Shown here: piece after piece, positions 51,701 through 56,490 of the stretch
Numbering within the stretch: the stretch's first letter is position 1
Layout of the letters: every line of letters starts with the position of its first letter
From: Saccoglossus kowalevskii
Lineage: Eukaryota; Hemichordata; Enteropneusta; Harrimaniidae
Length of the DNA: 56,490 nucleotides
Direction of reading: 5' to 3'
NCBI RefSeq assembly: GCF_000003605.2
Contig: NW_003158732.1
Coordinates: 28,027 to 84,516 of the forward strand
Position numbers and translations under genes: made by a program
The notes under the pieces: generated by a model
Told to the model about the DNA's origin: nothing
Seen by the model: only the letters and a program-made list of their open reading frames with translations
Database searches by the model: none

Positions 51701-53779
51701 CTATGTCTTTCATCAGGACATTGAAACAGTGGTTTACATAAAGTATTTGTGGAAACATTGTTGGCTTTATGTATTTTACAAATGTTGCATTTATTGAATA
51801 TGAAATTACCGTGACAACAGGCAGATCAAAAATCTCCTTTGCTTCGCTGATCTCATCATGATCCGTTTCATCAGAGATCACATGAGTCACAAAAGTGGTC
51901 AGATATGTCTCTTCTTTCCCTCCTCCTTTGTCCAATAACTCAGAAACCTGGAGATTAGAGCAAAAATATGTTTGCGACCACATGATGCTTCTCACTCGTG
52001 GTTTCACACCAAATGCTTTCTCAATTTTACAAAGAAACTAATGCTCCCATCAATTTCGTCCCAGACACAGTGAGCAATATGCAAAAATTAGATGGGTTGC
52101 AATATACAATTAGGAGGTGGGGCAATCACAGATTTTGATGCTCTTTTTGTCACTATATCCATGCATGTGTTTCTACAGTGGTATTCTGCTGAAATCAATC
52201 CATTAGCCCCAGCCTATAGGTTTCCAGTAGGGATTTGCTTGATATACTTGCATTTAATTTCAAATCAGCCACTATGACCTGCAGCAAAGTCCCTCTATCC
52301 CTGGTCTGGAAATGTCATTTTATTTGGTGTGAATTGGTCTCCTTCCCTAACAAAGGGACATGTCACATGATCATTACACAGCCGGTCCTACAACTTAGTT
52401 GTTTATTCCAGAATTCACGCTTTTTCACATAATTTTGTAATCAGGATATCTGTATAAGGTCATATTTTAGCCGGCGTATTTACCCTTATCATGGCGCAAA
52501 ACCTATATTTGTCTTCGATTTTGACATTTTATGATCAAAACGTTGTTATTTGTCACACCGCATTTTATTAATGTTAAATTGGGTGATTTTTATGGATGCT
52601 CTTTTCAATTATAAATGCAAATGGCGACGTTTTGAAATGACAATGTACGCTATTCAGTGTTAAAAAAATTCATTTATATACAAAAATTGAAGAATTGTTT
52701 TATACTGGTGTATCAAATAAAGTCATTATTTGTTGTATAGTTAACTTGAATTGTTATGAGCTCCCAAGAATCAGAAATATCACAGGTTTTTCGATTGACC
52801 ACGTTAACATGAACAACGCCATTTTGACAAGATTTGTATATCGATGTCAGCATCTTGGTACGTGCCGTTTTTTTCACATATTAAAATGAGAAGATGAACA
52901 CAATTCCCGAAATTAATCTTTACATGGCAGGAACTGGATGTTTATGAGTTGGGAGGCTGGTTTTGATACATATTTTATTATGCTAATTTTGTTTACATGT
53001 TTTGTTTACTTGTAGTTGCCTTAATTTGAGGTCAAAGAGAAGTCATACAATGAGGTATCACTTTGCATCACGGTAAATTTGGTTATTTTAATGAATATTC
53101 TGATGGTATCATAGCCTGTCTGACTTCCTGACTCCCCCTGCCCGGGTGTGAACGGAAGAACACAAACGTTGAAACCCACCACCCGTGAAATTTTCAAGCC
53201 TAGATTAAAATACTTAGTATTCAAATATACATTCAAAGGAAGAGGGCTTTATAATTCGATGGTTAGCACACACCGAGATATACATGTACAAGTAATTACA
53301 TCGGATTGGTACAGAGAACCTGTAAACAACATCGCGTCGCAAAACTACACAAGCCAAGAATTGCTACTAAACTCGTTCAAGCCGTCTGTATGTGTTGCTT
53401 ATTAGACACACCTGGTGAAACACGTTCGCTAAAAGGCCGGGTAAAAAATACAAGTATCCAATACATCAGTTTGTTAGTATTTGGTCCGTAGTTGTTTTTT
53501 TTGTCACTAACATTGCTGTAGAGTGTTTGATATTTTAACTGCAAATCTGTGACAACAATTACATACACGAAGGTGTTCTTATTTTTACTGAAGAAAACCA
53601 TAGCCAACTATCGAGATACCGGATACTCGTCCGTAAACCGGCGGATTGGTCTTGTACCAGAGTCTGTGGTTGGGGTTACTTACACGTTCATCAACGGTTC
53701 CGATGAGGTAATACCGAATATCCTTAAACAAGTCATTGGGAACTGTCGCATCATTCGAGTCATCCTTCTTTTCCACCAT
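27618..53779 (-). CDS. PAXIP1: PAXIP1/PTIP orthologue, six-BRCT scaffold protein (complete, 16 coding exons)
   Basis: Join of exons (high to low): 53684-53779, 51810-51947, 51347-51454, 51023-51136, 44037-44979, 43728-43819, 40085-40180, 39461-39598, 37850-38156, 36890-36933, 35380-35507, 32252-32342, 30738-30906, 28862-28962, 28017-28227, 27618-27712. The total is 2871 nt, 956 residues plus TAA; vertebrate PTIP is about 1,060. All introns are GT-AG and phases agree. BRCT1-2 lie at about 15-188, a Pro/Gln-rich linker at 189-460, BRCT3-4 at about 467-670, and BRCT5-6 at about 748-950. The motif RTLRNITNN (369-377) in the linker is identical to vertebrate PTIP. BRCT5 keeps FTG (753-755), TRTTK (790-794) and Trp810, the type of residues used for phosphoserine binding. 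The known family role is nuclear: a subunit of KMT2C/D H3K4 methyltransferase complexes and a gamma-H2AX reader in DNA repair. Orthology is assigned from remembered sequence similarity. UTRs and alternative exons are not determined. Confidence 0.93.
28017..28227 (-). CDS. PAXIP1: PAXIP1 exon 15 (residues 856-925, BRCT6)
   Basis: The acceptor TTCAG precedes GGA ATG ACG, and GTGAGT (28011-28016) follows AAC GTC G. LYVTPGVQPTADQVRDIVEC and ISCDSDIPLCRDF match vertebrate [20 protein letters not shown] and ISCENDLHLCREY. Reading through the donor would give a different, unconserved tail, so I splice here. Confidence 0.93.
28862..28962 (-). CDS. PAXIP1: PAXIP1 exon 14 (residues 822-855, BRCT5-BRCT6 junction)
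   Basis: The acceptor TTACAG precedes ATGAGAGGG, completing Asp822; GTGAGT follows CAA. DERDFALIDNEVEEQFSF and LSESLLRSAQ align with vertebrate DEQNYILRDAEAEVLFSF and LEESLKRAHV. Phase 1 in, 0 out. Confidence 0.9.
29030..29545. repeat. dispersed intronic repeat with GGCCATTTT modules
   Basis: It begins GGTCAAGTCAATATAAAAGT, passes GGCACAGTCCCAGTTAG, and contains AAAATGGCCACCAGTCGGCC-type inverted modules. Related pieces occur at 31.2-32.0, 35.55, 40.3-40.9 and 45.2-45.4 kb. Intron 13. No coding capacity seen. Confidence 0.6.
29821..29953. repeat. long foldback hairpin (about 59-bp arms, about 14-nt loop)
   Basis: The left arm 29821-29880 is the near-perfect reverse complement of 29895-29953; for example CTCAAAGTATGCAC pairs with GTGCATACTTTGAG. 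The loop is CGACGCGTACGGAG. It lies in PAXIP1 intron 13 and would form a stem of about 130 nt in the pre-mRNA. It is either a foldback transposon or a small-RNA precursor-like structure. Confidence 0.85.
29950..30228. mobile_element. adjacent short inverted-repeat element
   Basis: The ends TATTATTATACATC (29952-29965) and GATGTATAATAATA (30214-30227) are inverted repeats about 275 bp apart. A second palindrome lies inside (CCATATTTGGA near 30112 and TCCAAATATGG near 30132). It touches the foldback hairpin, so the two may be one composite element. Confidence 0.5.
30738..30906 (-). CDS. PAXIP1: PAXIP1 exon 13 (residues 766-821, BRCT5)
   Basis: The acceptor TTACAG precedes AAA TTA, and GTATGT follows CTG ATT G. 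KELGGQIS, NCTHLVSKGITRTTKFL, CKHIVSTAWIE match vertebrate ILGGEVAE, KCTHLIASKVTRTVKFL, VKHIVTPEWLE. Arg791, Lys794 and Trp810 correspond to residues needed for gamma-H2AX binding in the family. Confidence 0.95.
31230..32045. repeat. dispersed repeat with three to four tandem subunits of about 130 bp
   Basis: Recurring modules of AGATGGCTGCCAGTCGGCCA plus CATGGACATGTATCCTAACA and TTTGAATGAAAACTGACA run head to tail. It ends in an ACGGACGGACGG stretch and TCCGAGCGGGGACTA. At 31283-31390 a TTAAAGCGGAGGGG segment resembles one end of the 2.85-kb MITE. Intron 12. Confidence 0.65.
32252..32342 (-). CDS. PAXIP1: PAXIP1 exon 12 (residues 735-765, start of BRCT5)
   Basis: The acceptor GACAG completes Arg735. 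The exon reads EPRVLFTGIDVVGVENLTQ, like vertebrate TPFVLFTGFEP, and ends before a weaker donor, GTGATA. Thr754-Gly755 occupy the BRCT phosphate-binding position. A short (TAAA)n tract lies directly beyond the donor. Confidence 0.88.
33676..33867 (+). pseudogene. pogo-like transposase N-terminal fragment
   Basis: MTTPVKHKRSVLDLDTKVS then IINRLERGETASNL is typical of the helix-turn-helix start of Tigger/jerky-like transposases. A TCTATCTACT duplication shifts the frame, and the continuation (KSTISDIKAKQKLDSSAGFK) is in another frame. No catalytic part remains. Confidence 0.75.
33771..34602. repeat. 416-bp tandem duplication inside the Tigger element
   Basis: 33771-34186 and 34187-34602 are almost identical; the only difference I saw is one T/G near 34079 and 34495. 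The junction is in TCTATCTACT microhomology. It is either very recent or an assembly artefact. Confidence 0.9.
34641..34846. mobile_element. TACTGTAAAATA-type MITE, copy 1
   Basis: It runs from ACTGTACTTTATTTTTGC, overlapping the Tigger right end, to AAATTATTTTACAGTA. The interior has GAATGATTCAGTGAAAATAAA and AATCAGTGAAAATAAA shared with the other copies. Intron 11. Confidence 0.7.
35380..35507 (-). CDS. PAXIP1: PAXIP1 exon 11 (residues 693-735, BRCT4-BRCT5 linker)
   Basis: The acceptor TTGCAG precedes AAT TTC, and GTATGT (35374-35379) follows TCA CG, phase 2. The polar, Asn/Ser-rich linker ends with NPAKRSR, matching the vertebrate SSKRARI basic motif before BRCT5, a possible nuclear localisation signal. 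Confidence 0.85.
36192..36496 (+). mobile_element. TTAA-flanked MITE (family 1, copy A) with conserved mini-ORF
   Basis: TTAA at 36188-36191 and 36497-36500. The ends AGGCCGGTAGTGGTCGTGC and, reverse-complemented, AGGGTGGTAGTTGTTGCGCC are inverted repeats. Inside, an ORF at 36256-36465 starts MATFTVMQINEYQL and ends ALDCGKINVYQHK. Copy B preserves much of this reading in the opposite orientation. It may be a transposase N-terminal remnant or a captured exon; function unknown. Intron 10. Confidence 0.75.
36649..36806. mobile_element. TACTGTAAAATA-type MITE, copy 2
   Basis: GCTGAAGGAATGATTCAGTG to AAAGTATTTTACAGTA, the same internal order as copy 1. The left terminus is lost. Intron 10. Confidence 0.7.
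36890..36933 (-). CDS. PAXIP1: PAXIP1 exon 10 (residues 678-692)
   Basis: A 44-nt micro-exon: acceptor CACAG, donor GTAGGT. Joined in phase 1 it reads GPWTSPLKISQAALK, matching the vertebrate AWRVPLKVSAELL segment after BRCT4. It is supported by phase agreement on both sides and by that match. Confidence 0.85.
37229..37770. repeat. 20-bp minisatellite, 27 copies, in intron 9
   Basis: The unit CTCGACATAATGCCCACCTA starts at 37241 and recurs every 20 bp to 37761. The central units are nearly identical; the proximal ones vary. On the transcribed strand each unit contains AG|GTGGGC, a weak donor-like sequence. Confidence 0.95.
37850..38156 (-). CDS. PAXIP1: PAXIP1 exon 9 (residues 576-677, BRCT4)
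   Basis: The acceptor ATAG precedes GTC ATG GCG; GTATGT (37844-37849) follows CTC ATG G, phase 1. VTGFEG, ARYTGNFTKGNTVLVC, AKYEKAKEWR and NAQWLSDI (Trp637) are nearly identical to vertebrate BRCT4. A 27-copy 20-bp repeat starts about 80 bp beyond the donor. Confidence 0.95.
39461..39598 (-). CDS. PAXIP1: PAXIP1 exon 8 (residues 530-575, end of BRCT3)
   Basis: The acceptor TTACAG precedes GCA GTG AAA, and GTAAGT follows CAT. KRVVTGHWLND, KKMSPPWRALHLP and the closing SKDH align with vertebrate KRCVTAHWLNT, KKMVPPHRALHFP and the BRCT3-4 linker. It holds the BRCT3 Trp. 46 codons, phase 0; the minus-strand frame is not visible as a long ORF. Confidence 0.9.
39719..39922. mobile_element. TACTGTAAAATA-type MITE, copy 3 (inverted)
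   Basis: TTACTTTATTTTAGCTGG to AAAGTATTTTACAG. Internal modules read in reverse complement relative to copies 1, 2 and 4. Intron 7. Confidence 0.75.
40085..40180 (-). CDS. PAXIP1: PAXIP1 exon 7 (residues 498-529, BRCT3)
   Basis: The acceptor TTAG precedes GTG ATC GTC, and GTAAGT follows CTG. VIVKFSGVVDE and RITHVVCDTQ align with vertebrate IIQAHGGTVDP and RCTHLLCESQ. Phase 0 at both ends, 32 codons. It is the first exon of the block enclosed by the inverted MITE pair. Confidence 0.9.
40310..40870. repeat. dispersed intronic repeat, GGCCATTTT family
   Basis: AAAATGGCCACGAGTCGGCC with matching downstream modules as in the 29-kb and 31-kb copies. Intron 6. Confidence 0.5.
41154..41452 (-). mobile_element. 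TTAA-flanked MITE (family 1, copy B), inverted relative to copy A
   Basis: TTAA at 41150-41153 and 41453-41456; inverted ends AGCGCAGTAGTCGTCGCGC and AGCTCGGTAGTCGTCGCGC. The minus-strand reading MATLTVAQINE to ALDCGRINVYQHK matches copy A, but with an in-frame stop. Intron 6. Confidence 0.75.
41672..43137. mobile_element. DNA transposon with CAGGGTTCTCCCCAG termini, interior mostly gapped
   Basis: The left end CAGGGTTCTCCCCAGGGC and the right end TTCTGGGGAGAACCCTG are inverted repeats. CATTT is shared by both flanks. The left interior repeats CTCGGCGCT four times. CAGGG termini fit a hAT-like element, but an 8-bp target duplication is not evident. 756 interior bases are N, so coding content is unknown. 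Intron 6. Confidence 0.7.
41877..42632. other. assembly gap (756 N)
   Basis: Run of N within the CAGGGTTCTCCCCAG element. Confidence 0.95.
43728..43819 (-). CDS. PAXIP1: PAXIP1 exon 6 (residues 467-497, start of BRCT3)
   Basis: The acceptor CTAG precedes TTCCCTCAGAT, and donor GTAAGT (43722-43727) follows AGG. Joined in phase 1 to exon 5 it gives VPSDCFLLGCVF and ends at ETWKR. This matches vertebrate EEGFLLGCVF and ATWKR at the start of BRCT3. Too short for ORF detection; found by homology and splice signals. Confidence 0.9.
44037..44979 (-). CDS. PAXIP1: PAXIP1 exon 5 (residues 153-466, BRCT2 end and Pro/Gln-rich linker)
   Basis: The acceptor ACAG (44980-44983) precedes ACA AAG TAT GAC; GTATGT (44031-44036) follows AATG, phase 1. 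It encodes the last BRCT2 helix (PDWV, 170-173), an EP dipeptide run (about 201-218) passing into IP repeats, and Met/Gln-rich stretches. It also has a basic Arg/Gly patch with RPRGRG and RRPRGK (about 292-310), the conserved RTLRNITNN motif (369-377) and a 16-Gln tract (409-424). Repeat length is likely polymorphic. The basic patch resembles AT-hooks, which I do not recall from vertebrate PTIP. Confidence 0.93.
45210..45430. repeat. dispersed repeat fragment cut by the DIRS element
   Basis: GCATGGCACAGTCCCAGTTAG and CGGCCATCCATTTTGAAT modules as in the 29-kb copy. The repeat stops abruptly at the left end of the DIRS-type element. Confidence 0.5.
45438..45494. repeat. DIRS left inverted terminal repeat
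   Basis: ACCCACCATTGACTCCGGTC then AGTCAAAATGACTATTTTGA. The reverse complement of 50798-50856 reads almost the same (one or two mismatches in the core). Confidence 0.85.
45900..46480 (-). pseudogene. DIRS tyrosine recombinase remnant
   Basis: Broken frames show RPHTREPPNWD, SPTFITRWF, then HEVCAIAN, a stop, and IEHTWRAGFW and NYHLRD near 45900. In the family the block is HEVR and the nucleophile Tyr sits just before LRD. Here the Arg reads Cys and the expected Tyr position reads His, so recombinase activity is very unlikely. Confidence 0.7.
46965..47312 (-). pseudogene. DIRS RNase H remnant
   Basis: SLSVLVEQILLWCLEYNVEL, then TAHHLPGVRN, is typical of the C-terminal half of DIRS RNase H (tryptophan helix, HLPG, N, then a Ser-Arg motif). 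The first half is shifted to another frame. Confidence 0.7.
47440..47880 (-). pseudogene. DIRS reverse transcriptase remnant
   Basis: Pieces in different frames: SPGFYPNVFAVP, RPVLDLGRLNQYVLLDRFHM, FDWLAPLDL, LFGLGTAPYVFTRVM and LYPDYWLL (about 47475-47500). The last is the DIRS catalytic YLDDW-type box with Leu to Pro and the second Asp to Tyr, so the enzyme is dead. Confidence 0.8.
47847..48617 (-). pseudogene. possible DIRS gag/pol N-terminal region
   Basis: A 256-residue open frame starting MADAKTVLRDAALDARVFAD. Its end runs out of frame into the RT (SIRQEVAVCWEK). Assigned by position upstream of RT; no zinc knuckle or other diagnostic motif seen. Confidence 0.45.
50798..50856. repeat. 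DIRS right inverted terminal repeat
   Basis: TCAAAATAGTCATTTTCACT then GACCGGAGTCTATGGTGGGT, inverted relative to the left terminus. Confidence 0.85.
51023..51136 (-). CDS. PAXIP1: PAXIP1 exon 4 (residues 115-152, BRCT2)
   Basis: The acceptor TAG (51137-51139) precedes ATT GCT GAT, and GTAAGT (51017-51022) follows GGT. The 38 codons read IADEDRDKLWAMITFFGG then KCQLNLTAQCTHLIVP, matching the vertebrate EDRSALWALVTFYGGDCQ and NKKCTHLIVP of BRCT2. The next intron, about 6 kb, holds the DIRS element. Confidence 0.92.
51347..51454 (-). CDS. PAXIP1: PAXIP1 exon 3 (residues 79-114, end of BRCT1)
   Basis: The acceptor TTACAG precedes TCA AAG TGG, and the donor GTGAGT (51341-51346) follows CAA. SKWVFMSIKC with Trp81 is the BRCT1 C-terminal Trp helix (vertebrate PSWVILSVQC). 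IFSGVVACPSQ begins BRCT2 (vertebrate IFFGVTACLSQ). Phase 0 at both ends. Confidence 0.92.
51524..51656. mobile_element. TACTGTAAAATA-type MITE, copy 4
   Basis: ACTGTAAATTACTTTATTTT to AAAGTTTTTTACAGTA with the shared GATTCAGTGAAAATAAA module. Intron 2. Confidence 0.7.
51810..51947 (-). CDS. PAXIP1: PAXIP1 exon 2 (residues 33-78, BRCT1)
   Basis: The acceptor CAG (51948-51950) precedes GTT TCT GAG, and the donor GTAATT follows ACG. The peptide contains THVISDE and EAKEIFDLPVV, close to the vertebrate SHIISED and EAREVFDLPVV of BRCT1. Both phases are 0. Residues 46 in all. Confidence 0.92.
51948..53683. other. PAXIP1 intron 1
   Basis: About 1.7 kb bounded by GTAAGT and CAG. No gene or repeat terminus recognised inside; the short ORFs are unsupported. 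Confidence 0.8.
53684..53779 (-). CDS. PAXIP1: PAXIP1 exon 1 (residues 1-32)
   Basis: The start ATG (53777-53779) has A at -3 and G at +4, and an in-frame TAA lies six codons upstream (53795-53797), which supports this start. The peptide VPNDLFKDIRYYLIG matches the start of BRCT1 in vertebrate PTIP (VPEEMFREVKYY). The exon ends at CGT before donor GTAAGT (53678-53683), phase 0. Confidence 0.88.
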
Positions 53780-54300
53780 TATGCGTGGAGTATGTTAGTT
53801 GTATGCAATGGACATTCCAAAACAATCCGACGATCTCAACAAAGCTTGGCGCGTTTGCACAGCGCATGCTCGGCCACCTACCGCAAAAGAGTATGAGATA
53901 TTCGTGTACATTTACACTCGGAAAACAGTAATTATTCAACGATATTGATTTAATTCAAATTATTATTACAGACTGTATAATATCAAATATATTTAAATAG
54001 AAATAGATAGTTTGTTTAGATATTAAAAACGAGTGCACCAAACGACCCGAATGATTATGTTTTGCGACGTCGTAAAATAAGAAAGGGCTGACAGAATACT
54101 GCGGCCTGTGATTTAATACAATTATACAGTAAAGAATGGTGCTCGTCTCACGTCCTGGTTAATTTGTGGTCCATAGTAACGTATAAAACTCGTGCAAAAT
54201 TACATTGCTTGTTTACGTGAAATTCTAACACGCGCTGCGCGACGACCACCGTCATTTAAACCCCCATTGATTCTGACTATATAATTGACCTAGAACACAG
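53780..54300 (-). promoter_or_regulatory. presumed PAXIP1 5' UTR/promoter region
   Basis: The region directly upstream of the PAXIP1 start. No TATA box or clear CpG island is evident, and assignment rests only on position. Its distal part (about 54225-54265) is a solo MITE end. Confidence 0.3.
54222..54265. mobile_element. solo end of the TTAA MITE family upstream of PAXIP1
   Basis: GCGCTGCGCGACGACCACCG then TCATTTAAA matches the right terminus of the family. No left partner seen between here and exon 1. Confidence 0.45.
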
Positions 54301-54408
54301 GCAACATCATGTCCCCAATCAGCGTACAGCCAACATCTCTAACGAAAGACCTGGAAAAAACTGCATACATGTATTTTAGTGTTACGCGAACGAAAACCCA
54401 ACCATTTC

Positions 54409-54445
54409 GGCAATAATATTAATAATAATAATATACTTTATTTAA
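54409..54445. repeat. (AAT)n tract followed by ATACTTTATTT
   Basis: Short trinucleotide repeat then ATACTTTATTTAAAGC, a pattern often seen at the reverse complement of LINE 3' ends. Too short to classify. Confidence 0.35.
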
Positions 54446-55999
54446 AGCATGTCACCAGTTGGAATCTAGATAAAAAATACAATAAAGTTTGAGCATAAAA
54501 AAGATAAAAAGAGAAGAAAAAACAAAAGTCGTGAATATAAGCATTTGGGGGACGGTGTTCAATATAACCAAATATATGACTGATATGAAAAAATCTGAAT
54601 CTATAAAATTAATATCATTAGAAGTAAATGTACAAAACTCACTGTTACGTAATTTCATCAATATCCAATATATAAGAAATAAAATAATTTTGATTAAATT
54701 GGAGTAGAACTTTAATTTGTATGATGTATAAGATTAACTAGACTAAAATAATTTTGAAAAATGTGAGACAACAAGGTCTAAAAATTGAAAAGATATTCAA
54801 ATATAATCGAAATCCTGGTAGTTGTGCTATCTAGATTTGAATCGGATTTTCAAATACTAGTATTGGATTGACATACATCTGTTTCTCAAGATGAAGCTTA
54901 ATTGGTGCTTAAGTGTTTAATTGTCAAATATTTGTCTTGCTCCTTCAAATAGATTATTTCTGTGTTGAACGTATGAAGGACGAAACGTTGTACATGATCT
55001 GATTCGTGCTGTATGAGTTGACACCCTTAGTTTGTTGAAATTCGGTCTCAGTACAGAGTATGGTAAACTTGTTTGGTCTAAATAGTCTGGTTAGTTTTAG
55101 CTTAAACTAGTTTCGCAAACGAGTTTTGTTTTCGATATTTTATGCTGGACACTGTTCACAAATTGATGAGTTATAAATATGCAAGTCGTATAAACTTTTT
55201 ATCATCAATGTCAAAAAATAGATGCTGAAAAATAACCTGTAGAGGTAAAAAAAAAAAAACAGTGACAGATAAAGACTGGTACGTGCAAATGACGGAAAAG
55301 TGACTGCTGTGCAATGGAAATCAAATCTCTAATCAATGGCGACAAATGTAACATTAAAACATGCCACCATAGTAAATTTTAGTATTGCCTTTTTATTTGA
55401 ATGAAATAAATAAATAGAAAACAATTATTCTTTTGGATGTTCAAACAGTAGTAACTTTATTGTTTCAAATACAATTCTTTAATTGACCTATAGCATACCT
55501 AAAATACATATTAAAATATTAAATTAAATTAAATTAATATTAAATTTTTATATCGAAATATCAAGCTATTTGTAAAATTATAAACGATTGGTACTAATTT
55601 GAATATGAATTTGTGACAACCAGAGTAATAGTTTTTTTTAAATTCTAAATGTTAATTGGCATAAACACCTGCTTTGCAGTAATTGCCAGACGTCCTCATG
55701 TTGGTGTTAGCTACCATGACATGATGAACTTCTTTCTTCTATGTCGACAATAATTTGAACGACAGTCCCTCTGGCCTGATGTTTTTTTTCAGTAAAATGA
55801 TTTACAAAATGCCGCAATGCACATTTAACATCACAAAACATTTCATAAACTTTTAGACAGCGTAATTAAAAACAATTACCAACGTGCTGTGTAATTTCCT
55901 GTTTGGCCGACACATCGGTTTTCGCGCCACGTCATTGCAACGCGTTTACATACTAGTAACATAGACTACATGGCCTCTACAACGTTATTCAGATGATTC
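54446..55999. other. AT-rich DNA upstream of PAXIP1, nothing recognised
   Basis: Very AT-rich, with a poly-A tract near 55246. No exon or transposon terminus recognised. Confidence 0.5.
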
Positions 56000-56206
56000 T
56001 CATAACATTGAAACACTTATCCGACGTTTCTCTCTCTTCTGAAAGCCGAAGCGGTGAACATGGTCTGGTCCGGAATCTGGTTCTTTAAAAAGTGTTAGTA
56101 CTGTGCCAGGTTTAATTTTTTTGGCAATTGTCTTCAAACCCAAGCTGAACAGATATTCGGTGTGAGAATCTGCGGTATGACGGTATATGGAGAATGTCCA
56201 TCCCAA
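56000..56206 (-). other. unassigned open reading frame
   Basis: A 68-codon frame, with no ATG (it opens after a TAA about eight codons upstream). It reads LGWTFSIYRHTADSHTEYLF then SLGLKTIAKKIKPGTVLTLF. The composition looks protein-like, and it could be a terminal exon (stop near 56000) or a transposon fragment. I do not recognise the family and saw no clear acceptor. Confidence 0.2.
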
Positions 56207-56490
56207 CTTTTTCTCATTGATTTTTTATTTGTCTACAGATATCACACATTCGGATCATTAGCAAACGCAAAAATTCTCACACGATTACTATACGCGTTGC
56301 TGAGTCCGCCAAAAATAATACGTTTCAAAAAAATACCGACCAAAGTATATATTTATATCGTTAACAGTTTCGTTAAATAACGCAGTATTATAAAAGTATA
56401 GGGCAAGCGTATAGCTTCCTCTTATATTTTGGCGTTTGGTGATGCCCTTTTAATTCGGCTTGAGTCGGAAAACCGGCAGGCCCGTAGTTT

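Overview
The window looks like nuclear genomic DNA from an animal, most plausibly a marine invertebrate. It has spliced coding exons with GT-AG introns, an AT-rich background, dense nested DNA transposons and retroelements, microsatellites and two assembly gaps (runs of N). The species cannot be fixed from the sequence. Protein similarity and repeat style fit an invertebrate deuterostome or lophotrochozoan, and this is inference.

The only gene I can reconstruct fully is an orthologue of PAXIP1 (PTIP), on the minus strand from about 53.78 kb down to 27.62 kb. I count 16 coding exons, all with in-phase GT-AG junctions, giving a 956-residue protein. It has six BRCT domains split 2 + 2 + 2 around a Pro/Gln-rich linker. 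The start codon has a good context and an in-frame upstream stop. The last coding exon (27618-27712) is too short to appear as a long ORF and was found from its similarity to the vertebrate PTIP C terminus.

Region by region: 1-650 is a 9-bp satellite with a 237-bp higher-order period. 650-27,000 is gene-poor, with a dead LINE fragment (about 3.55-4.62 kb), a short TTAA-flanked inverted-repeat element (2.85-3.0 kb), one possible first exon of a minus-strand gene (6604-6740) next to two CRE-like sites, a hAT-like MITE, a (TTTTA)n tract plus inverted-repeat element, and a 143-bp tandem duplication. 26.9-27.2 kb is a 20-bp minisatellite just beyond the PAXIP1 3' end. 27.6-53.8 kb is PAXIP1, whose introns carry most of the recognisable mobile DNA: a foldback hairpin (intron 13), a Tigger/pogo element with an internal 416-bp tandem duplication (intron 11), a 27-copy 20-bp minisatellite (intron 9), two oppositely oriented TTAA MITEs (introns 10 and 6), a gapped CAGGGTTCTCCCCAG element (intron 6), four copies of a TACTGTAAAATA-type MITE, and a 5.4-kb GC-rich decayed DIRS-type tyrosine-recombinase retrotransposon (intron 4). 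Beyond 53.8 kb lie the presumed promoter, a solo MITE end, AT-rich DNA and one unassigned ORF.

PAXIP1 is known as a BRCT scaffold that joins the KMT2C/D H3K4 methyltransferase complex and binds the DNA-damage mark gamma-H2AX. The most interesting local hypothesis is that inverted MITE copies flanking exons 7-10, a 585-nt in-frame cassette, influence splicing or circular RNA formation. No CRISPR array, operon or microbial feature was seen. No tRNA or rRNA gene was recognised by eye.
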